In this document: piece by piece, positions 7,910 through 17,006 of the stretch
Position numbering within the stretch: position 1 is the first letter of the stretch
Layout of the letters: every line of letters begins with the position of its first letter
Assembly: GCA_002386585.1 (NCBI GenBank)
Contig: DGIZ01000269.1
Location: forward strand, 1-19,378
Direction: 5' to 3'
DNA length: 19,378 nucleotides
Source: Brevundimonas sp. UBA4609
Lineage (GTDB): Bacteria > Pseudomonadota > Alphaproteobacteria > Caulobacterales > Caulobacteraceae
Notes under the pieces: model-generated
What the model was told of the DNA's origin: nothing
Database searches by the model: none
The model's input: only the letters and a program-made list of their open reading frames with translations
Made by a program: the position numbers and the translations under genes

Positions 7910-8590
7910 ATGAACTCCCGCATGGCCGCATCCCCGCTTGAAGTCCGCACCCTGTCCGATCGCCTGATGGAGGTGGTGCGCGACATGATCGTGTCCGGGG
8001 CGATCGCGCCCGACGTGCCCATTCGGCAGGATGGTCTGGCGGCCGATCTGAACGTCTCCAAGATTCCCCTGCGCGAAGCGCTGGTGCGGCTGGAGCAGGA
8101 CGGTCTGGTGGTGTCGCACCCCAACCGCGGCTTCTTCGTGCGCGGCATGAGCGCCGCCGAGGCTGAGGAAATCTATGAGCTGCGCCTGAAGCTGGAGCCC
8201 GAAGCGGCGGCTGAGGCCTGCCTCAGCGCCGACGAGACCCGGCAGGAGACCGCCCGGCGGGTTCTGGCCGAACTCAACGCGGCGGCGGCGGCCGGTCTGC
8301 CGACGGTCGGAGCGCTGAACCGCGCCTTCCACATGGCCCTGGTGCAGCCGGGTCGACGCGCCCTGACCACGGAAATCACCGCCCGCCTTCACGTCATGGC
8401 CGACCGCTATGTCCGCAAGCACCTGGAGCACAAGGGCCGTCACCTGACGGCCGAGGCGGAACATCATGAGATCCTGCAGGCCTGGCTGAACCGGGACGCT
8501 GCGGCGGTCCGCCGCCTGGTGGCCGAGCACCTGCAACATACCCTGTCCGACCTTCGCCAGGAGTTCGGACAGGAAGATCGGCAGGACTGA
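7910..8590 (+). CDS. GntR family regulator, FCD type
   Basis: Local transcription factor, 226 residues from this start. A winged helix-turn-helix (about 12-77; LAADLNVSKIPLREALVRLEQDGLV is the recognition region) precedes an all-helical FCD effector domain (about 83-212). Likely metal ligands are Asn137/His141 in LNRAFH, His185 or 186 in AEHHEIL, and His207 in AEHLQH. It is probably a repressor released by hydroxyproline or a pathway intermediate, acting at the GTATAC palindromes at 4731 and 5859 and perhaps 9553. The start is uncertain: ATGs at 7871, 7910 and 7922 are in frame and none has a clear ribosome binding site. 7910 is preferred because the hairpin with T-run at 7873-7902 would otherwise lie inside the coding region. 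A half-site-like ATCGTA at 7846-7851 hints at autoregulation, weakly. Confidence 0.88.
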   Translation: MNSRMAASPLEVRTLSDRLMEVVRDMIVSGAIAPDVPIRQDGLAADLNVSKIPLREALVRLEQDGLVVSHPNRGFFVRGMSAAEAEEIYELRLKLEPEAAAEACLSADETRQETARRVLAELNAAAAAGLPTVGALNRAFHMALVQPGRRALTTEITARLHVMADRYVRKHLEHKGRHLTAEAEHHEILQAWLNRDAAAVRRLVAEHLQHTLSDLRQEFGQEDRQD

Positions 8591-8599
8591 TCGAAAGCC

Positions 8600-9478
8600 T
8601 CACCCCTGTTCGGCGGCGGCAGCCTCCGGGCGAGCCTTCAGGGCGGTCGTCAACAGGCTGACAGCCGCATAGAGCACCACGGCCACCACGCCCCACCGCA
8701 GCACGGTCAGCGGCAGGGAGGTGATGACGAAGGCGGCCAGCAGCACCGCCGGTATGCCCCCGATCGCCATGCCCAGCACCAGCCGCAGGTCGATGCGCTC
8801 GCTCCTGATGAATCGCAGGCTCGACACCGGCATCAGGAAGGCGCAGGCGCCCATCATGATCGGAAAGGCGGCCGTGGGGTTCATCCCCATCAGGCTGAGC
8901 ATGATCAGGGACGGCGCATAAAGGCCGATCCCGAAGCTCATCAGCGCGCCCATGATCAGGTGGGCGACGACGGCGACGACGAACAGGCCGCCGCCCAGCG
9001 ATACGGCCTCGCCGCCCGCCGGCATCAGGTTCAGATTGGTCATGGCGTAAAGGGCGGCGGCGATCAGCAAGGCCGCGCCCACCACCATCTGCACCGCCCG
9101 CACCGGCAGACGCAGCACGATCGGCGCGCCGATGACCGCGCCGAGGATGGAGGCGCCGATACAGGCGATCAGCAGCACCGGGTCGACTTGGATCAGCTTC
9201 ATGAAGACCAGCCCCTGCATCACCGTCGGCAGGCAGTGGCCGGCGTTCAGTACGGCGGGCAGGAAGCTGTCGGGGACCAGCTTGCGGAACCGCAGCCAGG
9301 CCGTCGTCGGCGCGAAGGACCCGATGCCCAGGGCGTCGAAGAAGTTGGCGACAGCGCCGATGGCTACACCCTCGGCCCTGGGCCTCAAGGCGCCGCGCGC
9401 CTTGGCCGTGCGCACCAGTTGGACGGCGTAGCAGGCGGCCAGCAGCGCCAGCGCCGTCAATAGAACGGCTACGATCAT
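8600..9478 (-). CDS. TauE/SafE (TSUP) family permease
   Basis: Inner-membrane transporter of the sulfite exporter TauE/SafE family, 292 residues, about eight hydrophobic segments in two repeated halves. The family's first-half signature region is seen as AIGAVANFFDALGIGSFAPT, and the second half contains MGALMSFGIGLYAPSLIMLSLMG when read through, with conserved Gly/Pro. Family members export or import small organic or sulfur-containing anions. The ATG at 9478 is backed by a strong reverse-strand GGGGGAGGGA (9483-9492). The gene converges on gntR with only 9 bases between stops, and a degenerate copy of the GntR palindrome lies about 75-85 bases upstream of its start. This suggests it moves a substrate or intermediate of the imino-acid pathway, which is inference. 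Confidence 0.85.
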   Translation of the reverse strand: MIVAVLLTALALLAACYAVQLVRTAKARGALRPRAEGVAIGAVANFFDALGIGSFAPTTAWLRFRKLVPDSFLPAVLNAGHCLPTVMQGLVFMKLIQVDPVLLIACIGASILGAVIGAPIVLRLPVRAVQMVVGAALLIAAALYAMTNLNLMPAGGEAVSLGGGLFVVAVVAHLIMGALMSFGIGLYAPSLIMLSLMGMNPTAAFPIMMGACAFLMPVSSLRFIRSERIDLRLVLGMAIGGIPAVLLAAFVITSLPLTVLRWGVVAVVLYAAVSLLTTALKARPEAAAAEQG

Positions 9479-9500
9479 GTTTCCCTCCCCCGAGGTTTCG

Positions 9501-9517
9501 CCGCCCTTGCCGGGCGG
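9501..9517 (-). other. hairpin in the permease leader
   Basis: A perfect 6-base GC stem (9501-9506 with 9512-9517, 5-base loop) lies in the predicted 5' untranslated leader of the permease gene, about 23 bases before its start and just upstream of the ribosome binding site. It could affect translation, but stems of this size occur by chance in GC-rich DNA. Confidence 0.25.
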
Positions 9518-9552
9518 TTCGAGCCGAAGGAAAACATGAGCTTAAATCAGAT

Positions 9553-9564
9553 ACAATATACGTT
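9553..9564 (-). promoter_or_regulatory. degenerate GntR operator 3 in the permease promoter region
   Basis: ACAATATACGTT matches operator 1 and 2 at 8 of 12 positions, and the preceding CAGATA is shared with operator 2 (CAGATA at 5854-5859). It lies in an AT-rich island (9541-9570) in the 100-base gap between the permease start and the end of the AraC-family gene, where the permease promoter must be. Loss of perfect symmetry could mean weaker binding. It could also be only an AT-rich promoter. Confidence 0.4.
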
Positions 9565-9578
9565 GATTGCTTTGGCGC

Positions 9579-10388
9579 TCAGGCTTGTTCGAGGGCGCCG
9601 GGGGCGGCCGCCGCGATGTATTTGGCGGGGGGCTTGCCCAGGGCGGCCTTGAACATGGTGATGAAGGCGCTGGCGGACTCATAGCCCAGGTCATAGGCGA
9701 CGCTCTGGACCGAGGTGCCGGACGACAGGCGTTGCAAGGCCAGGACGATCTGCAGCTGCTGGCGCCAGCGGCTGAAATTCATGGCTGTTTCACGCACGAC
9801 CAGCCGAGTCAGAGTGCGTTCGCTCATGGCGACGCGGCGCGCCCACTCGCCCACGGTGGATCGGTCGCCGGGGTTGTCGATCAAGGCCTCGGCGATGCGG
9901 CGCAGGGCGGGAGAGGCGGGGATCGGCAGGTGCAGGGCCGCGATCTCGGTCTGCCGCAGTTCTTCCAGGATGACCTGGGCGATCCGGTCCAGATGGCCGC
10001 CGGACGAATAGTCGGGCGTGGGCTGGCGGGCCAGATGGCGGATCATCTCGATCAGCATGGGGCTTAGCGACAGGGTGCAGCATCGGTCGGGCAGGCCGGG
10101 CACGTCCGGCTCGACGAACAGCATGCAGACGCGGCCGTTGGCGGTGACGCGGTTGCTGTGCGGCGTGCCGCCGGGCGCCCAGACGCCGCCGCCGAGGGGC
10201 GCCATCCACAGGCCGTCCTGCGTCCGGCACATGACCCCGCCCTGCAGCGCGACGACCAGTTGGGCCTTGCGATGGGTGTGCAGGGGCAGTTCGACGTCAT
10301 GGGCCGTTCCGCCCAGGCTGACGGCGATGGCGGCCTGCGGAAAGGCGTCGGGGTCGAAGCTCTGGAAGCAGGCATGCAGGGAGGTCAT
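9579..10388 (-). CDS. AraC family regulator, NimR-like
   Basis: Transcription factor of 269 residues with an N-terminal cupin domain (DVELPLHTHRKAQLVVALQG, with the metal-cupin-like histidines) and a C-terminal pair of helix-turn-helix motifs over about residues 175-260. SVQSVAYDLGYESASAFITMFK is the second one, the most conserved AraC/XylS feature. Length and layout match E. coli NimR (YeaM), which controls the divergent nimT gene; here too a CynX/NimT-type transporter gene is divergent, 114 bases away. The ATG at 10388 is chosen because the cupin domain begins right after it; the open frame continues far upstream only as an antisense shadow of the transporter gene. No clear ribosome binding site is seen. 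The inducer is unknown. Confidence 0.87.
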   Translation of the reverse strand: MTSLHACFQSFDPDAFPQAAIAVSLGGTAHDVELPLHTHRKAQLVVALQGGVMCRTQDGLWMAPLGGGVWAPGGTPHSNRVTANGRVCMLFVEPDVPGLPDRCCTLSLSPMLIEMIRHLARQPTPDYSSGGHLDRIAQVILEELRQTEIAALHLPIPASPALRRIAEALIDNPGDRSTVGEWARRVAMSERTLTRLVVRETAMNFSRWRQQLQIVLALQRLSSGTSVQSVAYDLGYESASAFITMFKAALGKPPAKYIAAAAPGALEQA

Positions 10389-10502
10389 AGCGATGTGACC
10401 GATTATCGAAACTTTCTGCCTGAATAGCCGAAGTTCGCCGATTGCTCCATCGCTAGTGTGGATGGGCCTTCCTCCTGAGGCGTCTCTCCCCGGCGGCTTG
10501 TC
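10389..10502. promoter_or_regulatory. divergent control region between AraC regulator and MFS gene
   Basis: This 114-base gap must hold both promoters. It contains an interrupted inverted repeat, CGAAACTT at 10407-10414 and AAGTTCG at 10431-10437 (one extra A in the left arm), and a direct repeat CCGATT at 10399-10404 and 10438-10443. Either could be the binding site of the AraC-type regulator. I could not assign -35/-10 elements with confidence. Confidence 0.4.
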
Positions 10503-11672
10503 ATGACTTCGCGTACTTCCCTGCATCCATTCTGGATCATCGCCGGCGTTCTGCTGGTGGCCAGCACCCTGCGCGGGACGTTCACGGGGGCGGGGCCGCT
10601 GCTCGGCGACATCGGCCAGGCGTTCGGCCTGGGAGCGAGCCAGGCGGGCTTCCTGATCACCCTGCCGCTGCTGGCCTTCTTCGTCGTCTCGCCGTTCGCG
10701 GCGCGACTGGCCAGGGCGGCGGGCCTGGAGCGGGCGATCTTCCTGGCGCTGATCGCCATGATCGGGGGCGTAGCGATCCGATCCGCCGGGCCGTTGTGGG
10801 CGCTCTATCTGGGGTCGACGGCGCTCGGCGCCGGCATCGCCATCGGCAACACCCTGCTGCCCAGCCTGTTGAAGCGGGATTTCCCCGATCAGATCACCAA
10901 GCTGACCACCCTTTACGCCGTCACCATGGGCGTGGCCTCGGCCGGGGCGTCGGCGGTGATGGTCCCACTGGCGCAGGCGTTCGACTGGCGGTGGGCGCTG
11001 GCGGCGCTGATCGTATTGCCGCTGACGGCGGCTCTGGTCTGGGCGCCGCAGTTGCGCCGCCGTTCCACGCCAGGGGCCGAGGCGACGACGGGCCTGAGCG
11101 GCGTCTCTGTGTGGCGGTCGGGCCTGGCGTGGCAGGTGACGCTCTTCTTCGGCGTGAACTCCTTCGTCTACTACGCGGTGGCGGCCTGGCTGCCGTCGAT
11201 CCTGACGAGCGCCGGCATGTCGCCGGAGGTCGCAGGCGGCCTGCACGGCGTGATGCAACTGGCCACGGCGGCGCCGGGTCTGGTTCTGGTTCCTCTGGTG
11301 CGCCGGATGAAGGATCAGCGGGCGTTGGCGACAGGCTTCGCCCTGCTGGGCCTCATGTCGTTGGCGGGTCTGTACGCCGCGCCGGGATTGGCGATGATCT
11401 GGGTCGCCCTGTTCGGGTTCGCCATCGGCGGAGCCTTCATCCTGGCCCTGGCTTTCATCGGCCTGCGAAGCCGTTCGGCCGAACAGACCGCGCAACTTTC
11501 AGGGATGACCCAATCGGTAGGCTATCTGATGTCCGCCTGCGGCCCGATTGCGATTGGAGCCCTGCACGACGCCGTCGACGCATGGGCGCCGGCCTTGGCG
11601 GTGTGTGGCGCCTTGTGCATCCTGTTGGTCGTGCTGGGGCTGGGCGCGGGGCGTGACCGCCAGGTCGCCTAG
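10503..11672 (+). CDS. MFS transporter, CynX/NimT family
   Basis: Twelve-helix major facilitator of the CynX/NimT (cyanate / 2-nitroimidazole transporter) family, 389 residues, the family's usual length. Helices are visible as repeated hydrophobic segments; the loop RLARAAGLERAIF after helix 2 and PSLLKRDFPDQITKLTTLY before helix 4-5 are typical of this family. E. coli NimT exports 2-nitroimidazole under NimR control, and CynX is linked to cyanate. The true substrate here is unknown and could be a drug-like or small anionic compound. The ATG at 10503 lacks a strong ribosome binding site. It ends 6 bases before the stop of the convergent HAD gene, with no room for a dedicated terminator. Confidence 0.87.
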   Translation: MTSRTSLHPFWIIAGVLLVASTLRGTFTGAGPLLGDIGQAFGLGASQAGFLITLPLLAFFVVSPFAARLARAAGLERAIFLALIAMIGGVAIRSAGPLWALYLGSTALGAGIAIGNTLLPSLLKRDFPDQITKLTTLYAVTMGVASAGASAVMVPLAQAFDWRWALAALIVLPLTAALVWAPQLRRRSTPGAEATTGLSGVSVWRSGLAWQVTLFFGVNSFVYYAVAAWLPSILTSAGMSPEVAGGLHGVMQLATAAPGLVLVPLVRRMKDQRALATGFALLGLMSLAGLYAAPGLAMIWVALFGFAIGGAFILALAFIGLRSRSAEQTAQLSGMTQSVGYLMSACGPIAIGALHDAVDAWAPALAVCGALCILLVVLGLGAGRDRQVA

Positions 11673-11678
11673 GCGTGC

Positions 11679-12326
11679 TTACGGACGAGCGGTGAACACG
11701 CGGTAGCCCTTCTCCTCGGCCGCCGCGATCATCTGGGCGTCGCCGGAGGTGTCGCCATAGGCGGCCGTCAGCACCATGTCGTCGCCATAGACGGCGCGCA
11801 GCCGGTGCATCTTCTCCTCGCCCCGGCAGTTGCCGCCGACGAAGGCGCCCAGCACCTGATCCTGGTCGTCGAAGGCCAGGCGGGTGCCGATCAGGTTCTC
11901 GGCGCCCAGCCTGCGGGCGAAGGGGGCGACGGTGGTTTCGGGCGAGGCAGTGACGATGACGCGATGGGCGCCGCGACGGCCCCAGTCTTCCCACGTCGCC
12001 AGGGCGTCGGGTCGCATGAAGCGCGGCCAGATGATCTGGGCGAAGCGTTCGGCCTCGGCCTCCAGCGCCGTGCGGTCGACGCCGGTCAGGAATTCGCGCA
12101 CCGAGGCGACCTTGATCCGGCCGCGATCCTTGTCGCTCAGATAGGCGAAGACGGCCGGGATCAGACGCGCCAGCCCCTGAAACCAGCGCAGGGGGCCGGC
12201 CCGCCACTTCAGGAAGGTGGTGAAGCTGTCGCGAATCGTCAGGGTGCCGTCGAAATCGAAGGCGACGATGGCCTGGCCGGGGGCGGGGGACTGGTGAAAG
12301 GCTTTTTCGCTTCCCATGTCAGACAT
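11679..12326 (-). CDS. cicA: HAD-IB phosphatase, CicA-like
   Basis: Haloacid dehalogenase-superfamily hydrolase of subfamily IB (phosphoserine phosphatase-like), 215 residues. Motif I is FDFDGTLT with the nucleophile Asp24 and acid Asp26, motif II is IVTASPE, and motif III is YGDTSGDAQM near the C-terminus. A helical cap follows motif I. In Caulobacter crescentus a protein of this kind, CicA, is encoded next to and divergent from clpX, and its dosage affects growth and cell shape; the same divergent placement here supports orthology. The ATG at 12326 is preferred over the in-frame ATG at 12317 and over upstream extension, which would run through the clpX promoter region and lacks family-like sequence. 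The physiological substrate is unknown. Confidence 0.83.
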   Translation of the reverse strand: MSDMGSEKAFHQSPAPGQAIVAFDFDGTLTIRDSFTTFLKWRAGPLRWFQGLARLIPAVFAYLSDKDRGRIKVASVREFLTGVDRTALEAEAERFAQIIWPRFMRPDALATWEDWGRRGAHRVIVTASPETTVAPFARRLGAENLIGTRLAFDDQDQVLGAFVGGNCRGEEKMHRLRAVYGDDMVLTAAYGDTSGDAQMIAAAEEKGYRVFTARP

Positions 12327-12417
12327 TAGCCGTGATCCCCATATTATCTGTCCTGTCCGTTCCCCGAAGCGCGTTGCAGCGCCGCAACGGGGTTGTGGCG
12401 GAACGTGTGATGGGTGA

Positions 12418-12450
12418 TTGTCATTTTTTGAAGACCTTCGATGATAGATT
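12418..12450 (+). promoter_or_regulatory. candidate clpX promoter
   Basis: The 196-base gap between cicA and clpX is AT-richer than its surroundings around 12418-12450. TTGTCA (12418-12423) and GATGAT (12440-12445) are 16 bases apart and fit a housekeeping-sigma promoter at 5/6 and 4/6 positions. An overlapping alternative is TTGAAG at 12428 with GATAGATT at 12443, closer to the Caulobacter-type -10 but with short spacing. I see no convincing CtrA box. The rest of the gap shows nothing further that I can support. Confidence 0.38.
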
Positions 12451-12522
12451 CCCTGGATCGATCGTGAAGGAAGCGCCTTTCGTCCCAATGTCGGGGCGGA
12501 TTGCGGATAGTGAGAAGGGTCT

Positions 12523-13791
12523 ATGACCAAAGCCGCCGGCACAGACGCCAAAAGCACGCTCTACTGCTCGTTCTGCGGCAAGAGCCAGCACGAAGTCCGC
12601 AAGCTGATCGCCGGACCGACCGTCTTCATCTGCGATGAATGCGTCGAACTGTGCATGGACATCATCCGCGAAGAGCACAAGATCGCCTTCAAGACCTCCA
12701 AGGACGGCGTGCCCACGCCCAAGGAGATCCGCGACGTCCTCGACGATTATGTGATCGGTCAGGCCCACGCCAAGAAGGTGCTGAGCGTCGCCGTCCACAA
12801 CCACTACAAGCGCCTGAACCACGCGACGAAGAACAACGACGTCGAACTGGCCAAGTCGAACATCATGCTGATCGGGCCGACCGGCTCGGGCAAGACGCTG
12901 CTGGCCCAGACGCTGGCGCGCATCATCGACGTGCCGTTCACCATGGCCGACGCCACCACCCTGACCGAGGCCGGTTATGTGGGCGAGGACGTCGAGAACA
13001 TCATCCTGAAGCTGCTTCAGGCGTCGGACTACAATGTCGAGCGGGCCCAGCGTGGCATCGTCTACATCGACGAAATCGACAAGATCTCGCGCAAGTCCGA
13101 CAACCCGTCGATCACCCGCGACGTGTCGGGCGAGGGCGTGCAGCAGGCCCTGCTGAAGATCATGGAAGGCACCGTCGCCTCCGTGCCGCCGCAGGGCGGG
13201 CGCAAGCATCCGCAGCAGGAGTTCCTGCAGGTCGACACCGCCAACATCCTGTTCATCGTCGGCGGGGCCTTCGCCGGTCTGGAAAAGGTGATCTCGGCGC
13301 GCGGCGAGGGGGCCTCGATCGGCTTCGGCGCCAAGGTCAAGGAGATCGACGAGCGTCGCACCGGCGAAATCCTCAAGCAGGTCGAGCCTGACGACCTGAT
13401 GCGCTTCGGCCTGATCCCCGAGTTCATCGGCCGTCTGCCGGTCCTGGCGACGCTGGAGGACCTGGACGAGACCGCGCTGATCAAGATCCTGACCGAGCCG
13501 AAGAACGCCCTGGTCAAGCAGTATAAGCGCCTGTTCGAGATGGAGAATGTGACGCTGACCTTCACCGACGACGCCCTGTCGGCGGTGGCCAAGAAGGCGA
13601 TCACCCGCAAGACCGGCGCCCGCGGCCTGCGCTCCATCCTGGAGGGCGTGCTGCTGGAGACCATGTTCGAACTGCCCACCTATGAGGGCGTCGAGGAAGT
13701 CGTGGTCAACGCCGAGGTGATCGAGGGCAAGGCCCAGCCGTTGCTGATCTATTCGGAAACCAAGAAGAAGACGGCCGACGGCGCCGCCTGA
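12523..13791 (+). CDS. clpX: ATP-dependent Clp protease ATP-binding subunit ClpX
   Basis: Hexameric AAA+ unfoldase that feeds tagged proteins to ClpP; in Caulobacter ClpXP degrades cell-cycle regulators such as CtrA and is essential. The 422 residues match the family length. The N-terminal zinc-binding domain has Cys15, Cys18, Cys37 and Cys40. Walker A is GPTGSGKT (118-125), the pore loop is GYVG (151-154), Walker B is IVYIDE (179-184), the RKH loop is at 227-229, and the ClpP-docking IGF loop is at 266-268, so the protein should still partner ClpP. GAGAAGGG (12512-12519) precedes the ATG. The gene is divergent from cicA and has its own terminator before lon. ClpP itself is not encoded in the window. 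Confidence 0.98.
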   Translation: MTKAAGTDAKSTLYCSFCGKSQHEVRKLIAGPTVFICDECVELCMDIIREEHKIAFKTSKDGVPTPKEIRDVLDDYVIGQAHAKKVLSVAVHNHYKRLNHATKNNDVELAKSNIMLIGPTGSGKTLLAQTLARIIDVPFTMADATTLTEAGYVGEDVENIILKLLQASDYNVERAQRGIVYIDEIDKISRKSDNPSITRDVSGEGVQQALLKIMEGTVASVPPQGGRKHPQQEFLQVDTANILFIVGGAFAGLEKVISARGEGASIGFGAKVKEIDERRTGEILKQVEPDDLMRFGLIPEFIGRLPVLATLEDLDETALIKILTEPKNALVKQYKRLFEMENVTLTFTDDALSAVAKKAITRKTGARGLRSILEGVLLETMFELPTYEGVEEVVVNAEVIEGKAQPLLIYSETKKKTADGAA

Positions 13792-13816
13792 CGCTGCGGT
13801 CCGATCCAGGAGACAA

Positions 13817-13851
13817 GGGGCGGCTCGCCACGGGCCGCCCCTTCATCGTTT
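13817..13851 (+). terminator. intrinsic terminator of clpX
   Basis: A perfect 8-base stem (13817-13824 GGGGCGGC with 13834-13841 GCCGCCCC) around a 9-base loop, followed by TTCATCGTTT, starts 25 bases after the clpX stop. The T-rich tail is interrupted but the stem is very stable. It separates clpX from the heat-shock-type promoter of lon. Confidence 0.72.
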
Positions 13852-13922
13852 CAGGGACTATTCAGGCGGTCGGCTGAAATCACACGCTTTTTCACGCTTC
13901 TGTGGGCCGCGCGCCCGCCACG

Positions 13923-13950
13923 CTTGAACCGCGTCCAGACAGAACCACAT
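13923..13950 (+). promoter_or_regulatory. predicted sigma-32 heat-shock promoter of lon
   Basis: CTTGAA at 13923-13928 and CCACAT at 13945-13950 are separated by 16 bases, close to the RpoH consensus (CTTGAA, then CCCCAT-like). It lies about 115 bases upstream of the lon start codon, in the gap after the clpX terminator. lon is a classical heat-shock gene, so the match is expected; it is a sequence match only. Confidence 0.55.
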
Positions 13951-13963
13951 ACTCACACGAAAG

Positions 13964-13979
13964 CCGCTGAAAACAGCGG
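13964..13979 (+). other. stem-loop in the lon leader
   Basis: CCGCTG-AAAA-CAGCGG, a perfect 6-base stem with an AAAA tetraloop, would be near the 5' end of the transcript made from the heat-shock-type promoter. It may protect the mRNA 5' end. It is too far from the start codon (about 86 bases) to hide the ribosome binding site by itself. Confidence 0.35.
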
Positions 13980-14065
13980 GTCGAGTCGAGACGAGGCGGC
14001 AGTCGCGCCAAGTCGGATCGGATCGGCGGGCCGGAGATTCACGAAGGCCCCGGAAAGTACGCATC

Positions 14066-16465
<2,400 letters not shown>

Positions 16466-16491
16466 CGCCGGGTCTCTGATCCGATGAAGGA

Positions 16492-16526
16492 AGGCGGTTC
16501 GGGGCGACCCGGACCGCCTCTTTTTT
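16492..16526 (+). terminator. strong intrinsic terminator of lon
   Basis: A 12-base-pair stem with one G-T wobble (16492-16503 with 16508-16519, loop GCGA) followed by C and TTTTTT, 26 bases after the lon stop. This is the clearest rho-independent terminator in the window. Its T-run overlaps the candidate -35 of the HU promoter. Confidence 0.9.
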
Positions 16527-16552
16527 GACCTGCGCGCCGACAGCCGTTTAAG
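16525..16552 (+). promoter_or_regulatory. candidate promoter of the HU gene
   Basis: TTGACC (16525-16530) and TTTAAG (16547-16552) are 16 bases apart, matching the housekeeping consensus at 5/6 and 4/6 positions, 33 bases before the HU start codon. Because the lon terminator is directly upstream, the HU gene needs its own promoter in this short space. Confidence 0.48.
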
Positions 16553-16584
16553 TGCGCCCTTCGTTCGAGAGGGGAGCCGCAGAC

Positions 16585-16860
16585 ATGACCAAGACGGAAC
16601 TGATCGGCCGCATGGCCGAGGCGGCGGGCATCAGCCGCGACCAGGCTAAGCTGGCGCTGGAAGCCTTCACCGATCAGGTGACCGGTTCGCTGGTCCAGGG
16701 GCGCGACGTGCGGCTGGTCGGCTTCGGCAGTTTCGTCGCCGTCGATCGCAAGGCGGGCGTGGCTCGCAACCCCCAGACCGGCCAGGAAATCGCTCGCCCC
16801 GCCTCGCGCACCGCGCGCTTTCGCCCCGGCGAGGGCTTGAAAAGCGCCTTGAACGGCTGA
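16585..16860 (+). CDS. hup: DNA-binding protein HU
   Basis: Small nucleoid-associated protein of 91 residues that bends and compacts DNA as a dimer. The family's helical N-terminus (MTKTELIGRMAEAAGISRDQA), the VRLVGFGSF core and the DNA-binding arm ending in ARNPQTGQEI...A..TARFRPGEGLK are all present; the arm has RKAGVARNPQTG with the minor-groove-inserting proline. The ATG at 16585 is used because GGGGAG (16571-16576) lies 8 bases upstream; a GTG at 16552 would add 11 non-family residues and overlap the promoter. The lon-HU adjacency is conserved in E. coli (lon-hupB) and Caulobacter. IHF is excluded by the overall pattern. Confidence 0.95.
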   Translation: MTKTELIGRMAEAAGISRDQAKLALEAFTDQVTGSLVQGRDVRLVGFGSFVAVDRKAGVARNPQTGQEIARPASRTARFRPGEGLKSALNG

Positions 16861-16907
16861 CCGCCGCAGGGCATGAAGCCTGTCCTCGACATTGAGTCGG
16901 GTGATGT

Positions 16908-16984
16908 GGGCGGCTAGCTCAGCTGGTCAGAGCATCTCGTTTACACCGAGAGGGTCGGCGGTTCGAACCCGTCGCCGCCTACCA
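16908..16984 (+). tRNA. tRNA-Val(UAC)
   Basis: The 77-base cloverleaf folds fully with an encoded CCA. Acceptor GGGCGGC pairs with GCCGCCT, giving a G1-U72 wobble; the D arm is GCTC/GAGC; the anticodon stem TCTCG/CGAGA holds the loop TTTACAC with anticodon TAC; the T arm is GGCGG-TTCGAAC-CCGTC. The anticodon reads GUA and related valine codons. It starts 47 bases after the HU stop; no separate promoter or terminator was identified, though TTCCCCTTTT follows. Confidence 0.96.
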
Positions 16985-17006
16985 TTCCCCTTTTCGTGGA
17001 AGCCTT

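Noticed and set aside
6917..8539. 540-codon reverse frame across the epimerase and gntR genes
   Set aside because: It spans two well-supported forward genes and a terminator, and its protein is a low-complexity antisense shadow.
10389..11495. N-terminal extension of the AraC-family gene to 638 residues
   Set aside because: The extra part is antisense to the MFS gene, rich in Arg/Gln/Gly, and would erase the divergent promoter region. The cupin domain begins at the ATG at 10388.
11667..11676. CGCCTAGGCG palindrome at the MFS/cicA convergence as a terminator
   Set aside because: Ten bases with no loop and no T-run cannot form a terminator hairpin; it is probably a chance palindrome over a stop codon.
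12332..12526. 64-codon forward frame between cicA and clpX
   Set aside because: It has no ribosome binding site, covers the clpX promoter region and overlaps the clpX start; the sequence has no family resemblance.
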